From Shinella daejeonensis (GTDB lineage: Bacteria; Pseudomonadota; Alphaproteobacteria; Rhizobiales; Rhizobiaceae): a stretch of DNA of 52,065 nt. The notes beneath the pieces were generated by a model, which made no database searches, was not told the DNA's origin, and saw only the letters and a list, made by a program, of their open reading frames with translations. The DNA is taken from assembly GCF_024281235.1 (NCBI RefSeq), contig NZ_JAHWXY010000015.1, positions 1-52,065 on the forward strand, read 5' to 3'. Numbering within the stretch: position 1 is the stretch's first letter; each line of letters begins with the position of its first letter. This document shows, one piece after another, positions 18,515 to 27,495 of the stretch. Position numbers and translations under genes: made by a program.

Positions 18515-19333
18515 CTACGGATAGGACCAACCGTTGTGTTCGACGCGGAAAATGCGTAACGGCGCGCCGGGTTTTGTGGTGTCGGCGCGCAGGTAGAAGA
18601 CCGCGCGCTGGTCCTTGCCGAAATTGGTGAAATCGACATTGATGGTGATCATGCCGCGCAGCATCGGCTGGTCGGGGTCGGGCATGGGGTCTTCGATGGC
18701 GCCGTCGAAGTCCTGCGCGCCATAAAGAGGATGCGCACCGACATTGCCGGAGGCCAGCCAGGCGACGATGTCGTCGGTGAAGTAGTTTCTGGATACGGCA
18801 GGATCGAATGCGCTCGGCAGATTGCTGTTTTCCGACTGGAACTGGCGTTCGTAGAGCTCACGCACCAGGTCCTGCGCCTGAGCAACCGGATCGATGCCGG
18901 GGGCTGCTGCATAGGGTTCGGGCGCTGGCTGTGCCGGGCGGGGCTTCGTCGCTGCGGCGATGGGCTCGCTGCCATCGGGGGTGATATAGCGTTGCGCCAC
19001 CCAGCCCGCCTTGCTCATCGCCTTGTTGCGCATCAGACACCAGCGGGGCGGCAGCGCGCTGATTTGCGCCTGCGTCATCGCCATGTAGTGGGCAGCGGTG
19101 TAGAACGGAACACAGGTGATCTGCTGCATGTTGCGTTCATTGTGGGCGAATGTCTCGATCACCGGATAGTTGGTGCCGGGGCCCATCCGAGCGTTGAGAA
19201 CATCGTTGCCGGAGACGCCCGTGACACGCCAGGCATCCGGTCCGTGACCATCGATTTCGGCATGGGCGGCAGACACGGCCAGGCCGAGCGCCATGACAAG
19301 CAATGTGGCCTTGAATGTGTGCGGCATGGTCAT
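18515..19333 (-). CDS. SH3-like domain periplasmic protein
   Basis: This 272-residue exported protein has a signal peptide (LLVMALGLAVSAAHA) followed by a bacterial SH3-like domain (VSGNDVLNARMGPGTNYPVIETFAHN and later GWVAQRYI). After a Pro/Ala linker (about 125-145) comes a second domain with YFTDDIVAWLAS, resembling DUF-type enzymatic or binding folds. SH3-like domains usually bind peptidoglycan or peptides. Its ATG overlaps the stop of the VWA gene (ATGA), so the two are coupled. Confidence 0.75.
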   Translation of the reverse strand: MTMPHTFKATLLVMALGLAVSAAHAEIDGHGPDAWRVTGVSGNDVLNARMGPGTNYPVIETFAHNERNMQQITCVPFYTAAHYMAMTQAQISALPPRWCLMRNKAMSKAGWVAQRYITPDGSEPIAAATKPRPAQPAPEPYAAAPGIDPVAQAQDLVRELYERQFQSENSNLPSAFDPAVSRNYFTDDIVAWLASGNVGAHPLYGAQDFDGAIEDPMPDPDQPMLRGMITINVDFTNFGKDQRAVFYLRADTTKPGAPLRIFRVEHNGWSYP

Positions 19334-21360
19334 TTCACCTCTACGATCGCACGGCCCAGAACCTTGCGGCCGCTGACGTCAAGAAATCGGATTTCATAGG
19401 TTCCAGCCTGTGCCGGCATCTGCAGCTCCAGCGATTTTTCTGCTCCGACCTTGTGCGCGGCAATCCAGCTGAAATCGGCCTGATCGGCGCGGGCAAGGGC
19501 AACGCGTTGGTCCGCGCTCTCGCCTTCCGTGCGCCACGACACGGTGATTGTCTCTCCGGCTCCGGCTTCTGACGGTGCCGCCAGTCCGGCCCCGTCATCC
19601 AGCGGCGCGTCTTGCGCCACCACTTCCAGCTGGTGGCTGGCAAGAGTGCGGGCGCCTTCGCGCAACACATAGCGGATTTCGTAAAGCCCTGTTTCAGCTG
19701 GCGCTTTCATCTCGCCGGCACGTGCGTCCCGAACCCGGATATAGTCGGCATATTCGCCCTCGGCGGTCCCGGCGGGAACAATGGTGATATAGTCTTCCGG
19801 GTGGATCGAGATCGACCAGGTCACCTGAATCTTAGTTCCGGCCCGGACGACATCAGGGCCGCTCACCACCACTTCGGCCTCAACGACTTCCACCGGGGCG
19901 GACGCCATGGTGCGTCCCCCTTCGCGCAGCACATAGCGTACCTCGTAAAGACCCGGCTCTGCGGGCGCGATCAATCGGTTTTCGGTGACATCGCGCACGC
20001 GCTGATAGTTGGTGTATTTTCCTTCCTCGGCTCCCACTGGAACGATGGTGACATAGTCTTCCGGATGGATCGACGCCGACCAGGTCACCTTGAAGCTTGC
20101 ACCAGTGGTCACCTCTTTCGGTGCCGCGACCCCTATCTCGGCCTCAACGACCTCCACAGGGGTAGACGCCATGGTGCGGCCTCCTTCGCGCAGCACGTAG
20201 CGTACTTCGTAAAGGCCGGGCTCTGCGGGCGCGGTCAGTCTGTTTTCGGTGACATCGCGCACGCGCTGATAGTTGGTGTATTTTCCTTCCTCGGTTCCGG
20301 TGGGAACGATGGTGACATAGTCTTCCGGATGGATCGACGTCGACCATGTCACCTTGAAGCTTGCGCCTGTGGTCACCTGTTGCGGCGCAGTGATACCGAT
20401 TTCGGCCTCGACGACCTCGACGGGAGTTGCTCCCAGCGTATGGCCATCTTTCCGTGTGACGTAACGTACCTCGTACAAACCGGGCTGGGCGGGCGCGATC
20501 AACCTGTTTTCGGTGACATCACGCACGCGCTGATAGTTGGTGTATTTTCCTTCCTCGGCTCCGACCGGAACGATGGTGACATAGTCTTCCGGATGGATCG
20601 ACGCCGACCAGGTTACCTTGAAGCTTGATCCGGTCGTCACCTGTTCCGGCGCCTGGATCGCTATTTCCGCTTGTGGCTCCGGCTCCGGCTCGGGCGCCAC
20701 TTCGGCCTCTGGCGGCGTCATTGGCTGCAAATCCATCACCGACTGGACATGGGCCAGCGCGGCCTTCAATTCATCGGCATTCTGCGCCGGAACGAAGACG
20801 CCGCCGGTGTTTTCGGCAATACAGGCAAGGCTTTCATGGGCCTGATCCTCAAGGTCGAAGCCGACGACATGGGTCGTGAACTTCACGCCCTGCCGCGCCA
20901 GTTGCTCGGCCAGCGCACAAGGGTCGGCCTGACAGGTTTCCAGACCATCGGAAATGAGCACCACGGTGGCGGGGTTGTCGCGATAGGACAGGAGTTCCGC
21001 GGCGTGCTGAACCGCGGCGGAAATCGGCGTCTTTCCTTTCGGGCGGATGCGGTTCACCGTGCTGATGAAGCTTGCCCGGTCGAGCGGCCCCGGCTCGATC
21101 AGGGTCTCGATGTCGCGGCAGTCGCCTTCCGAGCGATGCCCGTAGGCGACGAGGCCGAGATTGATGTCGTCGGACCAGCCGGTCACGAGATCGGCCATCA
21201 CGTCGCGCGCGATTTCAATCTTGCTGGTGCCGTCGATCTGGCCCCACATCGAGCCGGAGGCGTCATAGACGATCACCACATCCTCAGCCGCCGAGGCGTC
21301 CGAAATGGACATCGTCACTGCCGTGGCCGCGACCAGCGCTGCCTTCAGAACTTTCATCAT
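19330..21360 (-). CDS. Secreted von Willebrand factor A protein with tandem beta repeats
   Basis: This exported protein of about 676 residues starts with a signal peptide (LKAALVAATAVTMSISDASA), then a VWA domain with an intact MIDAS site (DASGSMW) and KTPISAAVQHAAELL plus VVLISDGLETC. A proline/glutamate linker leads to four repeats of 88 residues, each containing FKVTWSASIHPEDYVTIVP and GLYEVRYV, and a degenerate fifth. The repeats look like immunoglobulin-type adhesion modules. ATG 21360 is chosen because AGGAGA precedes it. It is the start of a four-gene cluster with the SH3, lipoprotein and membrane genes. Confidence 0.85.
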   Translation of the reverse strand: MMKVLKAALVAATAVTMSISDASAAEDVVIVYDASGSMWGQIDGTSKIEIARDVMADLVTGWSDDINLGLVAYGHRSEGDCRDIETLIEPGPLDRASFISTVNRIRPKGKTPISAAVQHAAELLSYRDNPATVVLISDGLETCQADPCALAEQLARQGVKFTTHVVGFDLEDQAHESLACIAENTGGVFVPAQNADELKAALAHVQSVMDLQPMTPPEAEVAPEPEPEPQAEIAIQAPEQVTTGSSFKVTWSASIHPEDYVTIVPVGAEEGKYTNYQRVRDVTENRLIAPAQPGLYEVRYVTRKDGHTLGATPVEVVEAEIGITAPQQVTTGASFKVTWSTSIHPEDYVTIVPTGTEEGKYTNYQRVRDVTENRLTAPAEPGLYEVRYVLREGGRTMASTPVEVVEAEIGVAAPKEVTTGASFKVTWSASIHPEDYVTIVPVGAEEGKYTNYQRVRDVTENRLIAPAEPGLYEVRYVLREGGRTMASAPVEVVEAEVVVSGPDVVRAGTKIQVTWSISIHPEDYITIVPAGTAEGEYADYIRVRDARAGEMKAPAETGLYEIRYVLREGARTLASHQLEVVAQDAPLDDGAGLAAPSEAGAGETITVSWRTEGESADQRVALARADQADFSWIAAHKVGAEKSLELQMPAQAGTYEIRFLDVSGRKVLGRAIVEVK
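19612..20667 (-). repeat. Four 264-bp tandem repeats inside the VWA gene
   Basis: Units run 20667-20404, 20403-20140, 20139-19876 and 19875-19612 on the minus strand. The first three are near-identical at the DNA level; the fourth is diverged. Each encodes an 88-residue module. The near-identity suggests recent expansion or gene conversion and makes copy number likely to vary between strains. Confidence 0.92.
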
Positions 21361-21383
21361 TGTCTCCTGTCGTGAATGGCGCG

Positions 21384-22367
21384 TCACGCCTGACGCCAGC
21401 TGCTTTCGGCTGCGGCGGAAGGTCGTGCTTCACCCAGGGCCCGGGCCTTCAGCTTGCGGAATTTGGCCGACATCTGTTCCAGCCTTGCGTCCCATTCGGG
21501 GTTTGGCTGCTGGCCTTCAATGGTCCTGAAGTAGACCTGCATCATGCAGGCGATGGCGAAGGGTTCCAGAAGCGCCGCCTTGACACTCCAGGCAAACAGC
21601 AGTGCGAAGACGAAGCCGCCTGCCGCCCAGGCTCCCGGCATCAGATAGACGACGAGAGCCGCCGGCGCGAGCATGACCAGAAACACGAGAAAGCTCATGA
21701 GGTAGACAATGATCGCCAGCCAGGCGGCGTTCTTGAGCATCACCTTGTAATTCTGGCCATAGAGCACCAGCGCTTCCCTGGCCGATCCCCATGGGTTGGT
21801 CGAACCAGTGCGAATTGCGTAGGCGAGGATGACCTCGTCGATGAAGCCGACGGCGACCCGCAGGAAGGCATGCAGGATACCGGAAAGCTGCTGCGCGCCA
21901 GGTATGGGCAGGATGGTCAGAATTCCGCGCACCAGCCCCGTGATCGCGCCGATCACGCCCTTGACGAGCTGATCGATGGCAAACAGCACGCTGGCCTGAG
22001 CGAAACGCTCCTTTACCACCGCTGTCGCATGGCTGACTTGCGACTTTCCGTCTGGCATTGGCTTGCCGTCGATCAGCTCGACCAGCACCGCTATATGGCC
22101 CGCCTTGACGATATAAAGGATGTATTCGCGCGCCCAGTACATGATGGCGCCAAACAGGCCGAACCCCATGATGGCGCCCCACATGGTCGTATTGGCCTGA
22201 AATCCTTCGTCACCGAAGCCGCCAACGCCATAGCCGATGCCCGCACCGGTTCCGGTTACCAGAACGTAGCCAGCGGCGATGCCGAAATAGACGACCATCC
22301 GCAGCACGATGAACGGCATGGTCCGCGCCATCATTGCCAGCGCATTGCCGACATTGAAATCCCACAT
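21384..22367 (-). CDS. Polytopic membrane protein
   Basis: This 327-residue protein has about six hydrophobic segments and several glycine-rich turns (GTGAGIGYGVGGFGDEGF). A cytoplasmic tail of about 50 residues is basic and Ala-rich. I do not recognise a named family, but proteins of this kind accompany VWA-domain genes in alphaproteobacteria. It lies 23 bp upstream of the VWA start in the same direction and probably starts this operon. The divergent operon begins about 190 bp away. Confidence 0.65.
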   Translation of the reverse strand: MWDFNVGNALAMMARTMPFIVLRMVVYFGIAAGYVLVTGTGAGIGYGVGGFGDEGFQANTTMWGAIMGFGLFGAIMYWAREYILYIVKAGHIAVLVELIDGKPMPDGKSQVSHATAVVKERFAQASVLFAIDQLVKGVIGAITGLVRGILTILPIPGAQQLSGILHAFLRVAVGFIDEVILAYAIRTGSTNPWGSAREALVLYGQNYKVMLKNAAWLAIIVYLMSFLVFLVMLAPAALVVYLMPGAWAAGGFVFALLFAWSVKAALLEPFAIACMMQVYFRTIEGQQPNPEWDARLEQMSAKFRKLKARALGEARPSAAAESSWRQA

Positions 22368-22554
22368 GCTCTGCTCCGCCCTATATGCCTGTTGCGCAAG
22401 CTTAGCAGGCGCAAACCCAATATGCCCCGTTCATTTGGATAGGGACATGCCGGCAAGCCTGGGTATAATTGGCCCCAGCTATCCGAGCTGCAGAACGGAT
22501 GGAATAAACTGGCAGAAAAAATACACGGAAAAGCCTGGGAGGCGGCGCGTCAAT

Positions 22555-23067
22555 TTGCGAAGATTTTTGTTTTCTACCTTGGCGGCCACGTTGTTTTGCT
22601 TCTCTGACGTCCATGGACGTGACATGGAAAAAATCCCGCCGCCAACGTCTCCCCCAATACTTGAGGTTCGGGGGGCGATTTCCAGGATCACTACGCAAGG
22701 AGCGGCGTATTTCGACATGGAGATGCTGAGGGCGTTGCCTGTCGCCCGGCTGGAAACAGCGACGGCCGTCACAGATGGTGTGCGTCGCTTTAGCGGATTT
22801 CTGATGAGAGACCTTCTGGCGCATATCGGTGCCCGGGGCACAACCGTGACGGCGAGAGCCCTGAACGATTACGCAATTGACATTGCGATCGAGGAATTCG
22901 ACCGGTTTGATGTCCTCGTAGCCTATGAAATGGATGGCGAACCGTTGTTGCCGAGCGACAAGGGGCCGTTATGGATAATCTATCCGCGTGACCAGCATGC
23001 GGAGTTGCAGGATATCCGCTTCGACTATCGCTGGGTCTGGCAATTGCGATGGCTGGATATTCAATGA
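22555..23067 (+). CDS. Exported molybdopterin-oxidoreductase-fold protein
   Basis: The conserved region reads PPILEVRGAISR, then MLRALPVARLETATAVTDGVRRFSGFLMRDLLAHIG, then FDVLVAYEMDGEPLLPSDKGPLWIIYP, the sulphite-oxidase-like molybdopterin fold without a clear cofactor-binding cysteine. It probably acts as a periplasmic sensor or accessory protein. The start is uncertain: a TTG at 22555 begins a good signal peptide (RRFLFSTLAATLFCF) but its GGGAGG is 12 nt away, and longer in-frame starts overlap the divergent gene. It overlaps the kinase gene by 4 bp, suggesting it is the kinase's partner. Confidence 0.65.
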   Translation: MRRFLFSTLAATLFCFSDVHGRDMEKIPPPTSPPILEVRGAISRITTQGAAYFDMEMLRALPVARLETATAVTDGVRRFSGFLMRDLLAHIGARGTTVTARALNDYAIDIAIEEFDRFDVLVAYEMDGEPLLPSDKGPLWIIYPRDQHAELQDIRFDYRWVWQLRWLDIQ

Positions 23068-24875
23068 GCCGTCAGGCGCGTGCATTGCTTGGCGTCGCGC
23101 TGCCGGTTTCGGCCATCGTCATCTTCGTTGCTCTGCTGGCGTTTTCGCTGATGCGTCTTTCCGACCTTGAGCGGGATATGCGCATCGAGGCCACCCAGAA
23201 CATGCTTTGGGTGATCTCCAGGGCGCATATTTCAAGCCTTCAGCTGGGTGAGGCCGTCGTGGGCAGCGTAGCCGGAGAGGTTGATCACGCGCAGATGGAG
23301 TTGCGTTACAACGTATTCCTTAGCCGGCTTGCCTTGCTTGATGAGGGCCCGCAGCGTCGGCGGATGGAAGCACTTGGCGCTACCTCCGCGCTTGACGCCT
23401 TGCGTGGAAGCCTGGCTGATCTTGGCTCGCTGCTGATGAGCGCCAGACCAGAGGTGATACCCCGTATCAGGGCTCTGCTTGTCCCTTACAATGCAGCGCT
23501 CACGGAAGCGGCCAACAAGGCAATGGTGGCCGAATGGGACGACCTTGGCGCTACGCTCGACACAACACGCAAGCAGTTATGGCAGATCATCATCTCCATG
23601 ATCGGTATATCGCTGGCAGGCACCGTGCTTTGCGTCCATTTTTTGCTGGCGATACGGGATGCAAGGCAACGGACTCGCCTGCTCAACAAGGAAAAGGCGT
23701 TCTCCGAACTTTTGATCGGCTCCAGTGGCGAAGGCATAATCGCCGTGGATATGGATCGGCGCTGCACGGTTTGGAACGAGGCTGCCGAACGGTTGTTTGG
23801 GGTCACCGCTGACGTGGCTACAGGCGCAATACTGAGCGAAATCTCAGGCTTTTTCGAGGTCGGCAGGATTGAGCAGGCGATCAGCGATGCCCTTCAGGGA
23901 CAGGCTGTTGCACTGCTGGATCAGCCGTTCTTTCCGTCTCATCAGTCCAACCCGCTTTATGTCGACTTGCGCTGCTTCTCTCTGCGTGACGGCGGACGCA
24001 TCATCGGCATGATCCTGCTGATGTCGGACGTGACCGAGCGGAGGGCAGCGCAGCGGGAGATAGCCAATCATCGCGACCATCTGGAGCAGCTGGTGCAGGC
24101 GCGCACGCAGGAGCTTGACGCTGCCCTGACCCGAGAGCGGGCTACAGCGGATCTTTATCGGAACTTCGGCACCATGATCTCGCACCAGTTCCGCACGCCG
24201 CTCGCCCTTGTCGATTCCGCGCTTCAGCGCCTGATGCGCCGGCGTGACCGGCTGACTCCGGAAGAAATCCTGGAACGGGGCGAGGAAGCCCGCAGCGCTG
24301 TCGCGCGTCTGGTCAGGTTGGTGGAAAGCACCCTCGACGCCGCACGCCTCGATGCCGGCCAGATCGAAGTCCGCAGTCAGCTTTGCGATCTCGGTGACCT
24401 CGTAGCAGAGATCTGCTCCCGGTCGACAGAAAACACTGGCTCGGGGCGGATCACTGTCACGCTTCCAGACGGCGCTTCTCCCATTGCCTATTGTGATCCC
24501 GTGCATGCGGAACACATCCTCACGAATCTGCTGTCCAATGCCGTCAAATACTCACCGGCAAAGACACCGATAAGCATTACCCTCACCGACAGCGGCACGC
24601 AGATCGAATGCGTAGTAGCCAACACTGGACCTCAGGAGGGGTCATTCGAACGGGAGGCGCTGTTCGAACGCTATTATCGCGGCAGCAATACGGAAGGCCG
24701 TCCCGGTATCGGAGTCGGCCTCTATATGGCCAGAGCGCTTGCCCGCTTGCAGGGCGGTGATGTGCAATTGCAAAATTCGGAGCCTGGCATGGTTCGAATG
24801 GCGATGCTGCTGCCCAGTAGTGCCTCCGGTTCCGGCTCCGTTACAGCCATGGCCCTACGAAAGGAACCGGCATGA
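23064..24875 (+). CDS. Membrane sensor histidine kinase with PAS domain
   Basis: This kinase of about 603 residues has a first transmembrane helix (residues 8-30), a periplasmic helical sensor domain, a second helix near 175-195, and a PAS domain (about 210-330; SSGEGIIAVDMDRRCTVWNEAAERLFG). A coiled-coil leads to the HisKA box SHQFRTPLAL with the phospho-accepting His near 373, then an HATPase with NLLSNAVKYSP (about 487) and GIGVGLYMARALARL (about 548). The start at 23064 gives the ATGA overlap with the upstream gene; an ATG at 23049 is an alternative. It should phosphorylate the adjacent regulator. Confidence 0.93.
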   Translation: MSRQARALLGVALPVSAIVIFVALLAFSLMRLSDLERDMRIEATQNMLWVISRAHISSLQLGEAVVGSVAGEVDHAQMELRYNVFLSRLALLDEGPQRRRMEALGATSALDALRGSLADLGSLLMSARPEVIPRIRALLVPYNAALTEAANKAMVAEWDDLGATLDTTRKQLWQIIISMIGISLAGTVLCVHFLLAIRDARQRTRLLNKEKAFSELLIGSSGEGIIAVDMDRRCTVWNEAAERLFGVTADVATGAILSEISGFFEVGRIEQAISDALQGQAVALLDQPFFPSHQSNPLYVDLRCFSLRDGGRIIGMILLMSDVTERRAAQREIANHRDHLEQLVQARTQELDAALTRERATADLYRNFGTMISHQFRTPLALVDSALQRLMRRRDRLTPEEILERGEEARSAVARLVRLVESTLDAARLDAGQIEVRSQLCDLGDLVAEICSRSTENTGSGRITVTLPDGASPIAYCDPVHAEHILTNLLSNAVKYSPAKTPISITLTDSGTQIECVVANTGPQEGSFEREALFERYYRGSNTEGRPGIGVGLYMARALARLQGGDVQLQNSEPGMVRMAMLLPSSASGSGSVTAMALRKEPA

Positions 24876-25519
24876 CATTCGCGCCGTCTCCGAACCGGAA
24901 GCGCTTTGTGATCCTTTGCATCGAGGATGAAGCGCAACTGAGGCGTGACATCAGGGATGAACTGGTCGAGGCAGGCTATGATGTGGTAGAAGCCGACAAT
25001 GGCAAGCATGCGCTCGGCAAGCTGGCGCGTGTCTGCCCCGATCTGGTTCTTTGCGACATCTCCATGCCCGAACTTAACGGCTATGGCGTGCTTAAGGCCC
25101 TGCATGAAAGGGGACCGGACTATGCCGAAATTCCGTTCGTGTTCCTCTCTGCCCTTGCCGATCCTAGGCACATCGTCGATGGAAAGCGGCTTGGTGCCGA
25201 TGATTATCTCGTCAAACCAATAGATTATGATCTCTTACTAGTGACAATCGAAGCGCGTTTGCGCCAGATCGATCGAATCCGTTCAGCGCGCCCACTGGAG
25301 CCGACCGATACAGATTTTTCAACGCTGGCTCAATCATACGGCCTCACGCCCGCAGAAATACGGATAACCCAAGCGCTTACACAAGGCAGGAAATTGACGC
25401 AGATCGCGGCTGACCTTGGTGTATCCCGGTCTACCGTTGCCTTTCATATGCGCAATATATTCCAGAAGACTAATACCGGCAGGCAGGCGGAACTGGTTGC
25501 TCTCCTGCTCAAGAAATAA
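24872..25519 (+). CDS. Response regulator, REC plus LuxR-type HTH
   Basis: This 215-residue regulator has a receiver domain (acidic pair in CIEDEAQ; phospho-acceptor Asp in LVLCDISMPELNGY near residue 62; Lys in DYLVKPID) and a C-terminal LuxR-type helix-turn-helix (LTPAEIRITQALTQGRKLTQIAADLGVSRSTVAFHMRNIFQKTN). It overlaps the kinase stop by 4 bp (ATGA). It forms a three-gene signalling operon with the kinase and the molybdopterin-fold protein; the divergent VWA cluster is a plausible target, although no operator was identified. Confidence 0.93.
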   Translation: MTFAPSPNRKRFVILCIEDEAQLRRDIRDELVEAGYDVVEADNGKHALGKLARVCPDLVLCDISMPELNGYGVLKALHERGPDYAEIPFVFLSALADPRHIVDGKRLGADDYLVKPIDYDLLLVTIEARLRQIDRIRSARPLEPTDTDFSTLAQSYGLTPAEIRITQALTQGRKLTQIAADLGVSRSTVAFHMRNIFQKTNTGRQAELVALLLKK

Positions 25520-26036
25520 CAGCGCCTGCGAGGCTTTCGTATATGGAGGTCGTCATGTGACCACCGAGCCGGTGTTTTCTCCGCCGTTTCTTTTACTGCC
25601 GCTACTTCCCAAGTGAGAGGTGCCGAGACAAAAGTATAACCACACTCGATAGGAGGTCTCGACTTTGCTATCGACCGATGAAGGCAGGCAACTGCCATTC
25701 AGAGCTTCATGCACAACGTCGTTTGCGAAAAACCATCAATCGGGCCGGAAGCGATTCGAACTTCTCCACCGCCAAACGCCGCCGTTTCTACTCTCCCTCA
25801 CATGACGCCACCTCTCGCTCCTGGCACAAGCGTACTTTCGGCGGTTATAGCGTACTGTGGAGGGAAATCGGCGGTATTTGGCGCGCCGCACCGGGGGAAG
25901 ATGAGAACTATGTCTACGCTATAGCCCTCTAAATTTAGGCACGAGCGAATGGCATCTATGGGGTGGAAACCGGCTAGGTAGCTTTTTGGGTCGAAGTTCA
26001 AGAAAGCCGACATCTCTGTCAATATTCCGGGCTCGA
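25520..26036. other. Noncoding stretch between the signalling operon and SCO gene
   Basis: About 520 bases. The first 210 hold no recognised feature. 25733-25932 is seam repeat copy B. The remaining 100 bases up to the SCO stop show nothing obvious. Confidence 0.55.
25733..25932 (+). repeat. Seam repeat, copy B
   Basis: This 200-bp copy has the left block (ATCAATCG...GGAAGCGATTCGAACTT and CACCGCCAAACGCCGCCG), an imperfect inverted complement (AGCGTAC...TTTCGGCGG), and the right block GGCGGTATTTGGCGCGCCGC ending in a stretch translating as GEDENYVYAIAL and a stop. Copies C and D share the same order with about 70-80 percent identity by eye. Confidence 0.8.
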
Positions 26037-26651
26037 TCAACCAGGGCCAAGCAGCCGCCGGAGCTTCCCAATCGCTGTTTCCGTGTTCTCCATATAGGCG
26101 ATAGTGCCGAAGAACCCGCCCTGCGGGTCGATGAGGAACACCGAGGCGGTGTGATCGACATTGTACCCGTCTCCGTCGTTCTCGACGCGCCGGGCATAGA
26201 CGCCCCATGCCGAGATTGCCTTGTCGATCTCGGCCCGATCTCCGGTCACCCCGACCACCCGTTCGGTCCAGCCGACGTAGTTGCCGATGATCTCTGGCGT
26301 ATCGCGCTCGGGATCCACCGAGACGAAGTATGCGGCCAGATCGTCCGCATCGGCTCCAAGCCGTTCGTACCAGACCGTCATGTCCGCCAGCGTTGTGGGG
26401 CAGACATCGGGGCAATGGGTGAAGCCGAAGAACACCATGGCCGGGCGGCCAAGAAGGGATTGATAGGTAAAGGGCTCGCCATTGTGGTCAACGAGCTGGT
26501 AGTCGCCCGTTCCATAGGCTGAGCCCGCGATAGTTCGGGGCTGAGGCTGGAGCACTGTCTGAGAGACGTAGACCCAGCCGACGCCGAGCGCGGCGACCGC
26601 GACCAGCGTCCAGAGGACGGTTCGTGCAGTCCTGAGCGTCGATGATGCCAT
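26037..26651 (-). CDS. SCO1/SenC-family copper chaperone
   Basis: This 204-residue membrane-anchored thioredoxin-fold protein delivers copper to the CuA site of cytochrome oxidase or similar acceptors. It has an N-terminal anchor (about 13-32), the metal motif FGFTHCPDVCP (CxxxC), and the distal copper-ligand His in YNVDHTASVFLIDP. The complete SCO pattern VSVDPERDTPEII is present. It starts 2 bp after the stop of the PCu(A)C-type gene, so the two are cotranscribed and both belong to copper handling. Confidence 0.95.
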   Translation of the reverse strand: MASSTLRTARTVLWTLVAVAALGVGWVYVSQTVLQPQPRTIAGSAYGTGDYQLVDHNGEPFTYQSLLGRPAMVFFGFTHCPDVCPTTLADMTVWYERLGADADDLAAYFVSVDPERDTPEIIGNYVGWTERVVGVTGDRAEIDKAISAWGVYARRVENDGDGYNVDHTASVFLIDPQGGFFGTIAYMENTETAIGKLRRLLGPG

Positions 26652-26652
26652 C

Positions 26653-27495
26653 TTACCTCTCCTCGAACAGATCTTCTTCGACGATCACGGTCCCATCGAA
26701 TAGCGAGAACAGAGCGACATGAGCCGGGTCCAACGCGGCTTCCGCTTCGGCGAGCCGGTCGGCCAAGACCTGGGCATCGGTCTCGGGAATACCGATCTGG
26801 ATGAGATTGGCCGCTTCCCGAAGGCCGTCGCCGGCGCAAAGATGCACGGCCCAGCCGCGATCCGCCGTCTTGCGCAGCAGTGCCCGGCCACCCGTCCCGC
26901 CTTGTGCCCATCCGGCAATGGCGAACTCGCCCTCGACTACGACAGGACGAATGTCGAGCGGGCTGTCAGGGGTCTCAAAGATCGACTTGAGCAGGCCGGA
27001 GATCGCGTCTTCGTCGGTAGCGGCCGATGCCTGATCGAACTGCCCGCTATGCCCGTGATGGTCCGCCGCGCCGTGATGATCGGCCGCCGCATCGCCATGT
27101 GCGTCATGTCCGCCGTGGTCGCCCTGCTCGCCGTGCGGCATGGAGCGCGCCCCGGCGGCGGCGATGGCCAGCTCGATCTCGACCGTTCCGGCGTTCTCGA
27201 AGTCCAGTGTCACGGGAACCGTCTCGCCTTCGACCAGCGGTTCACGCAACTGCATGAACATGAGGTGCAGCCCACCCGGTTGGAGCACGACGGTCTCTCC
27301 GGCCGGGATGGTAAGGCCATCGGGCAACTCGCGCATGGTCATGACATCGTTGGTCACGGCCATTTCATGAATCTGCACCTCGCCGGCGACCGGCGAGGAT
27401 GCGGAAACCAGCCGGTCCTCGGTTTCACCGGTGTTGGTGATCGTCACATAACCTCCCGCCACCGGCGCGTTCGGCAAGGTGGCGCGGGCGAAGGC
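26653..27495 (-). pseudogene. PCu(A)C copper chaperone plus His-rich linker plus copper-uptake-associated domain, N-terminally truncated
   Basis: The frame encodes a PCu(A)C domain (FARATLPNAPVAGGYVTITN, VQIHEMAVTNDVMTMRELPDG, LHLMFMQLREPL with the His-Met copper ligands), then a His/Asp/Gly-rich linker (GEQGDHGGHDAHGD), then a domain like those named copper-uptake-system-associated protein (ISGLLKSIFETP, GRALLRKTADRGWAVHLCAGD). The signal peptide and first strand of PCu(A)C are missing: homology starts near 27492, where the frame runs into a different gene. With no export signal it is probably non-functional unless expressed as a fusion. Confidence 0.75.

Noticed and set aside
19612..20667. 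CRISPR-like array because of regular repeats
   Set aside because: The 264-bp units are in-frame protein repeats without spacers; no short palindromic repeats or cas genes are present in the window.
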